Assembly (NCBI GenBank): GCA_041485165.1 | Contig: JBGPJC010000028.1 | Location: 1-34,270 of the forward strand | DNA length: 34,270 bases | Reading direction: 5' to 3' | Source of the DNA: JAAFGT01 sp041485165 | GTDB lineage: Bacteria; Acidobacteriota; Terriglobia; Acidiferrales; UBA7541 | Shown here: positions 29,896 through 34,270 of the stretch, in pieces | Layout: every line of letters starts with the position of its first letter | Numbering within the stretch: position 1 is the stretch's first letter | Notes under the pieces: model-generated | The model's database searches: none | The model's input: the letters and a program-made list of their open reading frames with translations, nothing else | Told to the model about the DNA's origin: nothing | Translations under genes and position numbers: made by a program

Positions 29896-32800
29896 TTAGA
29901 AAAGGAACTTCAGCGATAGCTGCAGCGAGCGCGGGTTGCTGGAAAATATTACTTCCGGATCGTTGAAGGCCGGGTTGCTGGGCGTCAGGTAGTTACGGAC
30001 GCCGCCCGCCGAAGTGGTGATTTGCGCGATGTCGTTCAAAGACCCGGGCACGAACTGCGGGTGGTTGAGAATGTTCAGGAACTGGCACTGGAATTCAACC
30101 CGGTACCGTTCCGTGATGGAGAACCGCTTCACCGCGGTCATGTCGAAGTTGTTGATGCGACGCGTTGGCAGCGTATTGCGGGGAATATTGATCGTGGCGC
30201 GAGCGCCTGCGGTGACGTACTGAGCGTTGTGGTTGACGGCCTCGTAGGCGACCGTTGCACCGGCGGTGTTAAAAAGCGCGAACACATCGCTGCCGACACC
30301 GGGTGTGCCTGCGGGATTGAAGACGGCACGGTCTCCAAACCCGTCGCCGTTGCCATTCGAGTCCGTGGCGCTTTGCACCGTGGCGAACTCCGGAGACTGG
30401 AAGGTGTAGATCGGGGCAAACTCCCAGTTTCCGAGAGTGTTGCGGATCAGCCAGTTCCGATTCTTGAAGTACGGCACGTCGTAGAGGACGGCCATCGTGA
30501 AGCGGTGACGGCGATCCAGGGCTGAAGTCGAGAAATCGTTTCTCAGGTTCACGAAGTCCTGCGGGCGACGCGGCGTCAACAAGGTGGTGAAGAAGTCCGC
30601 CGTGCTGTTGTCAATCAGGCGGCTCCAGGTGTAAGCGCCGATGAAGGTGAGGCCGCGAGTGAACCGCCGAGTTATCTGTGCGGCCATGCCATGGTAAGTG
30701 GATGAGCCGTCGGGGGAGAATTGGACAACGTTCGATCCGCCGAACCCCGCCGCGGAATAGGCCGGGACGAAGCTGGGAATCGCCGCGTTGATCTGGGCGA
30801 GAGTGACCGGGAGCGCATCCAGCGTGGCCTGGGTTGGAGTTGAAAAGAACGTGGGCAGGGACAGGGTTTTGGTCGTTCTCGCCTGGCGGTTGATGCGCTC
30901 CTGCACGTTCAGGTGAACTCCGCGCGTGCCTACGTAGCGCAACTCGGCGGTGTAGTCATTCCAGAAGGTGTGCTGCACTCCGAGGCTCCACTGGATGGAC
31001 GACGGATCCTTCTGGTTCACGACGATGTGGTTGGCCGTGAAGGCGCGTTGGGTCGCGAGGTTCGGGAAGGTCTGAAGACCACCGGCGACGGGCAGAATGC
31101 CGCCGCTCGCGAGAAAGACGCCATTAGCCGGGCAAGACACTGGCCCCGGGCAATCGATTGTGCCGCTCAGTTGTGGCGGGAGGGAGAGAATCCCAATGTT
31201 GTCGTACAGAACGTCATAGGAGATCCCGAAGCCTCCGCGGATCGAGGTGCGACCGTTGGTGCCCGGCGAATAAGCAAATCCGACGCGCGGTGCGAAGTTC
31301 TTCTTGGGCGCGCGGGGCTCGCTGAAGTCAATCAGGCCAGGGACGCTGGCGGCCTGGTTGAGGCTCTGCACCCGCTCCCCAACGGGGATGGTGGTGTACT
31401 CATGACGCAGGCCGAGGTTGATGGTCAGGTTCGGACGGATGCGCCAGTTGTCGTTCACATACCAGTAAAGAGAGATCTGGTCGCCGTAGTACACCGGATT
31501 GCCCAGGCTGCGTTCTGCGAGGCAGTCCGGGATCTGGTCCCTCAAATAGAAATCGAGCGAGCAGTAATCGTAGTCGCCGCGGGAGCGCTGGGTAAACGAC
31601 TGGGGCGAGATTATCTTGCGCCCCTCCACACCGAACTTGAGGGTGTGCTTCTTGATTGTCCACGAGAGCGCCTCGGTGGCCTGGTAGAGGTTCTGAATGG
31701 TGAACTGCGGGCCATTGGGGTCGGGACCGAGCTGCAGGCCGCCCGGGCCCAAGTCTTCAAAGATCAGGTCCGGAAAGCTGTCCAGACCGGGGAATTTGAA
31801 ATTCCCCGTATCGACGACTTGCGTAAACCTGTTATAGCCGAGACGAAACTCGTTGGTCACATTGGGAGTAAACGTGTGGTACTCGTTGATGGTCACCAGA
31901 TGGAACTTGGTCGGGAACGGCAGGAAGAAAACCGGCAGATTCGGGGAATTGTCAATTCCGACCGCGCTGTTGTAAATGTAGCGCCCGCGGAGTTGATCCT
32001 TGCTAGAGATGCTGTAGTCCATGCTCGCAACCAGGTAGCGGTAGTTCGTAAAGTTGGGAGCGTTGATAGGCAGGTCGCCTATGGGCACGTTCGTTCCGTT
32101 AACAGGGATCGTCGCACCGACCACTTTGTTGCAAGTGCTCGTCGGGGCCACTGGCGTAAACTGCGTGAAAATCGCCAAGTTAGTGGCATTGAGCCCGGCG
32201 AGCCCGGCGAGGGTGGTAAACCCAGCCGCCGTAGGTGTGCACACCGCGCCGGTGGTGCTCCCCCGCCCCAGAGGTGTCCACTCGTAGTTGCCGTAGAAGA
32301 AGAGCTTATTCTTGATCACCGGACCACCGATGGAGCCGCCAAACCGATTCAGGTCGTACCGCAGGGGCCCAGTGAACCCTTGGTTGGCGATAATCTGATC
32401 CAACGCGTTGAAGTTTCTGTTCTGCGAGTAAATGTAGGCGAGGCCATGGAACGCGTTGCTTCCGCCCTTCACCACAATATTGAACTGGCCGCCGGAAGAG
32501 TGACCGAACTCGGGAGAGTACTGATTTTGCAGGACGGAGAATTCCGCCACGGCATCGCCCGGAACCGACACCAGGGGACCGGTGACCGACTTGCTGTTGT
32601 TGTCCACGCCTTCGATGGTGAAGTTGTTGTTCCGCGGACGCTGGCCGCCCACGGTGGGGCCGGCGCCTGCGCCCACGCCGCCGCTGGAGGCCACGCCGGA
32701 ATTGAGCAGCGAGAGGTTCAGAACGCCGCTGCCGATGCTGGCTGTGGGCAGATCCGCGGTGAGTCTCGATTCAAAAGTGTTGGAAAGCGTGGCTGTGGTG

Positions 32801-33213
32801 GTGTCCAGGGCCTGCGAAGCTCCGGAAACTTCCACCGTGGTCACCGTTCCGCTCACTTGAAGCGTGATCTGGAGTGTGGAGACCTTGTTCAGCTCCACTC
32901 TAAATTCATTGATGGTCGTGGTGGCGAAGTTTGGCGCCGAGGCAGAGACGCGATAGGTTCCCACCTGCAGGTTGTTAAACCGATATTCCCCCACGTCGTT
33001 GGCCTTGGTGGTGGCCTTTACGCCCGTGGCCACGTGGGTCACTTCCACGGCCGCGTTCGGAACCCCGGCCCCCGACTTATCGAGGACCTGCCCCACCAAG
33101 TCGCCGCTGACCGCCTGAGCGCGAACCTGGACTGGGACCACAGCCATTACCGCGGCCAGTACCAATGTGCAGTTCGCGAAAAGCACAGCAAACTTGTTGT
33201 TTGTCAATTTCAC
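29896..33213 (-). CDS. Oar-like TonB-dependent outer-membrane receptor
   Basis: 1105 residues from GTG 33213, chosen because AGGAGG lies 6 bases upstream and a signal peptide follows (VLFANCTLVLAAVMAVVPVQ ending VRAQA). A longer frame upstream is not needed. Domains: CarboxypepD_reg at about 35-120 (GQVLDKSGAGVPNAAVEVTH), then a plug (about 125-250) with GGQRPRNNNFTIEGVDNN and FGHSSGGQFNIVVKGG. A large barrel runs to the C-terminal LQLSLKFLF. This is the OmpR/Oar architecture expanded in Acidobacteriota, thought to import oligosaccharides or siderophores. Substrate is unknown. It has its own terminator. Confidence 0.93.
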   Translation of the reverse strand: MKLTNNKFAVLFANCTLVLAAVMAVVPVQVRAQAVSGDLVGQVLDKSGAGVPNAAVEVTHVATGVKATTKANDVGEYRFNNLQVGTYRVSASAPNFATTTINEFRVELNKVSTLQITLQVSGTVTTVEVSGASQALDTTTATLSNTFESRLTADLPTASIGSGVLNLSLLNSGVASSGGVGAGAGPTVGGQRPRNNNFTIEGVDNNSKSVTGPLVSVPGDAVAEFSVLQNQYSPEFGHSSGGQFNIVVKGGSNAFHGLAYIYSQNRNFNALDQIIANQGFTGPLRYDLNRFGGSIGGPVIKNKLFFYGNYEWTPLGRGSTTGAVCTPTAAGFTTLAGLAGLNATNLAIFTQFTPVAPTSTCNKVVGATIPVNGTNVPIGDLPINAPNFTNYRYLVASMDYSISSKDQLRGRYIYNSAVGIDNSPNLPVFFLPFPTKFHLVTINEYHTFTPNVTNEFRLGYNRFTQVVDTGNFKFPGLDSFPDLIFEDLGPGGLQLGPDPNGPQFTIQNLYQATEALSWTIKKHTLKFGVEGRKIISPQSFTQRSRGDYDYCSLDFYLRDQIPDCLAERSLGNPVYYGDQISLYWYVNDNWRIRPNLTINLGLRHEYTTIPVGERVQSLNQAASVPGLIDFSEPRAPKKNFAPRVGFAYSPGTNGRTSIRGGFGISYDVLYDNIGILSLPPQLSGTIDCPGPVSCPANGVFLASGGILPVAGGLQTFPNLATQRAFTANHIVVNQKDPSSIQWSLGVQHTFWNDYTAELRYVGTRGVHLNVQERINRQARTTKTLSLPTFFSTPTQATLDALPVTLAQINAAIPSFVPAYSAAGFGGSNVVQFSPDGSSTYHGMAAQITRRFTRGLTFIGAYTWSRLIDNSTADFFTTLLTPRRPQDFVNLRNDFSTSALDRRHRFTMAVLYDVPYFKNRNWLIRNTLGNWEFAPIYTFQSPEFATVQSATDSNGNGDGFGDRAVFNPAGTPGVGSDVFALFNTAGATVAYEAVNHNAQYVTAGARATINIPRNTLPTRRINNFDMTAVKRFSITERYRVEFQCQFLNILNHPQFVPGSLNDIAQITTSAGGVRNYLTPSNPAFNDPEVIFSSNPRSLQLSLKFLF

Positions 33214-33269
33214 GTAACCCCTCCTGAGAGTGTTTTCCAAAAGAAATTTGCGAATGTCTACGGACAACA

Positions 33270-33299
33270 TTTCTAATCTGAGCGCAATCCGAATACCAA
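33270..33299 (-). promoter_or_regulatory. Weak candidate promoter of the Oar-like receptor
   Basis: TTGGTA (33299-33294), 18 bases, TAGAAA (33275-33270) on the minus strand. Each box matches the consensus at 4 of 6 positions. The start would be near 33263, about 50 bases before the GTG. Confidence 0.3.
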
Positions 33300-33468
33300 A
33301 GAGGTGTTCAGGTAATATGTTTTATGATATTCATTTTAAAAGACTTAGATGAATGAACTGTCTTGGTTCAGAAGTGGAGGCGAACGGTAATTTGCAAAAT
33401 CATACCCGGGTAATGAATTCATACAGAATTTAGAAGATAAGGCTGGCCGGTGAGAATTCTCTGGTTAA

Positions 33469-33486
33469 CTACTATATACGTAGTAG
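33469..33486. promoter_or_regulatory. Dyad operator-like site B, CTACTATATACGTAGTAG
   Basis: CTACTA (33469-33474) and TAGTAG (33481-33486) form an inverted repeat over 6 bases. Read on the minus strand it begins CTACTACGTATATAGT, which differs from site A (5109-5125) by one base over 16. It lies 256 bases before the receptor start and 510 bases before the fusion-protein start, and may be the operator for an unmarked promoter of either gene. Confidence 0.5.
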
Positions 33487-33767
33487 CAAGGCCATAGGTT
33501 TGTCCCTAGATTGAATCTGATCCCTAGCCGGGCGGCACCCTGAATCGCGTCACTATCGAGGGGATTACGGGCAATCTGGTACAAAGCGCGCTCCAGCTTT
33601 GGCCCGGATGAAGTCAGTTATCTGGAGGGGTCTACCGTTGCCGAAACGAAACAGCAGGAACGGCAGTCTAATCCTCAGGCGAGTGGCACCCGGATGTCGA
33701 TCCAGGCAATTTCTGAACTGCGTGCTGGCTAGATGTCTGGAAATTTCCCGAGCTTGGCCTTAAGATT

Positions 33768-33789
33768 GAGTGGAGAGCGGAGTGGAGAG
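33768..33789. repeat. Direct repeat GAGTGGAGAG with 12-bp period
   Basis: GAGTGGAGAG occurs at 33768-33777 and again at 33780-33789, separated by CG. The near-one-turn period suits a tandem activator site or chance. It lies about 205 bases upstream of the membrane fusion gene. Confidence 0.4.
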
Positions 33790-33995
33790 TTACCCCTGCA
33801 ACTCCCCGCACCGGTGGGGTGGGTGCTGGTGCAGAGTTTGGGCCAATCCCGGCAGATTCGGTTGCCGGTCCCCGCAGGCCGGAATGCGGAGCGAATCAGC
33901 AGAAACTTTTTAGAGTTGTTTACCGTAGTTAATCGTGGGGGAGCGCCGGAGCCGCCGCAAGCGACTCCGGGCAAATCCAAAGAAGGGTTTTTACA

Positions 33996-34270
33996 ATGAA
34001 GAAGTGGAAGAAAATCAGCCTGGCGGTCGGGGGAGTAGTGGCCGTCGCAGTGACGACCGGCATTCTCTACAACCGGGCGAACAAGGACATCGTCACGATT
34101 CAGACCGGAAAAGTGGCCCGGCAGGACTTGGTTTCTCTGGTCACCGCCTCTGGGGAAGTCACACCCAAGACGTATTCCAACGTGCTGGGCGAGGGATTTG
34201 GCAAGATCACGGATCTCGTGGTCAAAGAGGGCCAGATTGTGAAGCGCGGAGATGTCCTGCTGCGGCTGGA
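33996..34270 (+). CDS. RND/MacA-type membrane fusion protein, N-terminal part (runs off the right edge)
   Basis: ATG 33996 opens 91 full codons. A Lys-rich start (MKKWKKI) and a hydrophobic helix at about 8-23 form the inner-membrane anchor. The periplasmic part begins VTIQTGKVARQDLVSLVTAS and includes GEVTPKTYSNVLGEGFGKI and then VKEGQIVKRGDVLLRL, the half-lipoyl motif with the conserved G-D-V-L-L. These proteins bridge an inner-membrane pump and a TolC-like channel. In Acidobacteriota the downstream partner is often a MacB permease with ATPase, expected beyond the window. AAGAAGG lies upstream of the ATG. Confidence 0.85.
   Translation, partial: MKKWKKISLAVGGVVAVAVTTGILYNRANKDIVTIQTGKVARQDLVSLVTASGEVTPKTYSNVLGEGFGKITDLVVKEGQIVKRGDVLLRL

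Larger units (their letters stand above)
33214..33995. other. Long intergenic region between the receptor and the membrane fusion gene
   Basis: 780 bases between divergent genes with no supportable coding frame. It contains the weak receptor promoter, the dyad at 33469-33486 and a 10-bp direct repeat at 33768-33789, each listed. 33300-33480 is AT-rich compared with the rest of the window, as expected for a regulatory region. No RNA gene was recognised. Confidence 0.6.

Noticed and set aside
33690..33712. Possible sigma54 promoter starting TGGCAC upstream of the membrane fusion gene
   Set aside because: The required GC doublet and TTGCA-like -12 element are absent at the right distance.

Overview
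The window looks like part of an Acidobacteriota chromosome. The reasons are the high G+C content, an Oar-type TonB-dependent receptor with an N-terminal carboxypeptidase-regulatory domain, a GWxTD-domain lipoprotein-like gene, a MacB-type permease with no ATPase beside it (ADOP class), a fused MFS/spermidine-synthase-like protein with a TPR tail, and an rsmG-parA-parB cluster with parS sites. No rRNA, tRNA, CRISPR array, transposase or phage gene was found. The taxon is inferred from gene content. rsmG-parAB-parS usually lies near the chromosome origin, so this window may too.

Layout. 1-4264, minus: the start of an aldo/keto reductase, an OsmC/ion-channel pair, and two tandem MDR oxidoreductases, i.e. 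redox and stress housekeeping. 4385-7601, minus: rsmG, two parS sites, parA (TTG start), parB overlapping parA, and a bactofilin with its own candidate promoter and a dyad operator. Together these look like chromosome segregation coupled to a cytoskeletal scaffold. 7752-10898, minus: the fused MFS/spermidine-synthase/TPR protein, probably translated from a leaderless GTG message. 11098-12764: an accessory stretch of small genes, with a small hypothetical, a SET-domain protein, two Lys-rich microprotein genes that each have a TTGNCN-N17-TAGNAT promoter and a leader hairpin, and an inverted pair of REP-like hairpins. 12761-15223, minus: the ADOP permease. 15492-18138, plus: purD, a MOSC protein and an alpha/beta hydrolase, in an apparent operon with a leaderless purD promoter.

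18149-20382: an unrecognised membrane-anchored protein, a lone HicB-like antitoxin and a pentapeptide-repeat protein. 20398-24706, minus: a two-component system with overlapping genes, a PDZ/7TM/GAF/PAS histidine kinase and an NtrC-type regulator whose sigma54-contact loop reads GAFTSA. 24899-33213, minus: an envelope block of a short beta-barrel with no visible plug domain, the GWxTD protein, a secreted TPR protein and a full Oar-like receptor with a strong terminator. 33996-end, plus: the start of an RND/MacA-type membrane fusion protein.

The observations I would follow first are: (i) a 16-17-bp dyad shared by the bactofilin promoter region and the receptor/efflux intergenic region; (ii) the twin Lys-rich microprotein genes with matching promoters, one with a perfect palindrome over its predicted start site; (iii) the REP-like inverted pair overlapping the permease stop codon; (iv) two leaderless genes with the same promoter-to-start spacing; and (v) parS placed directly against the parA promoter. 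All were read by eye; no database search or folding program was run.
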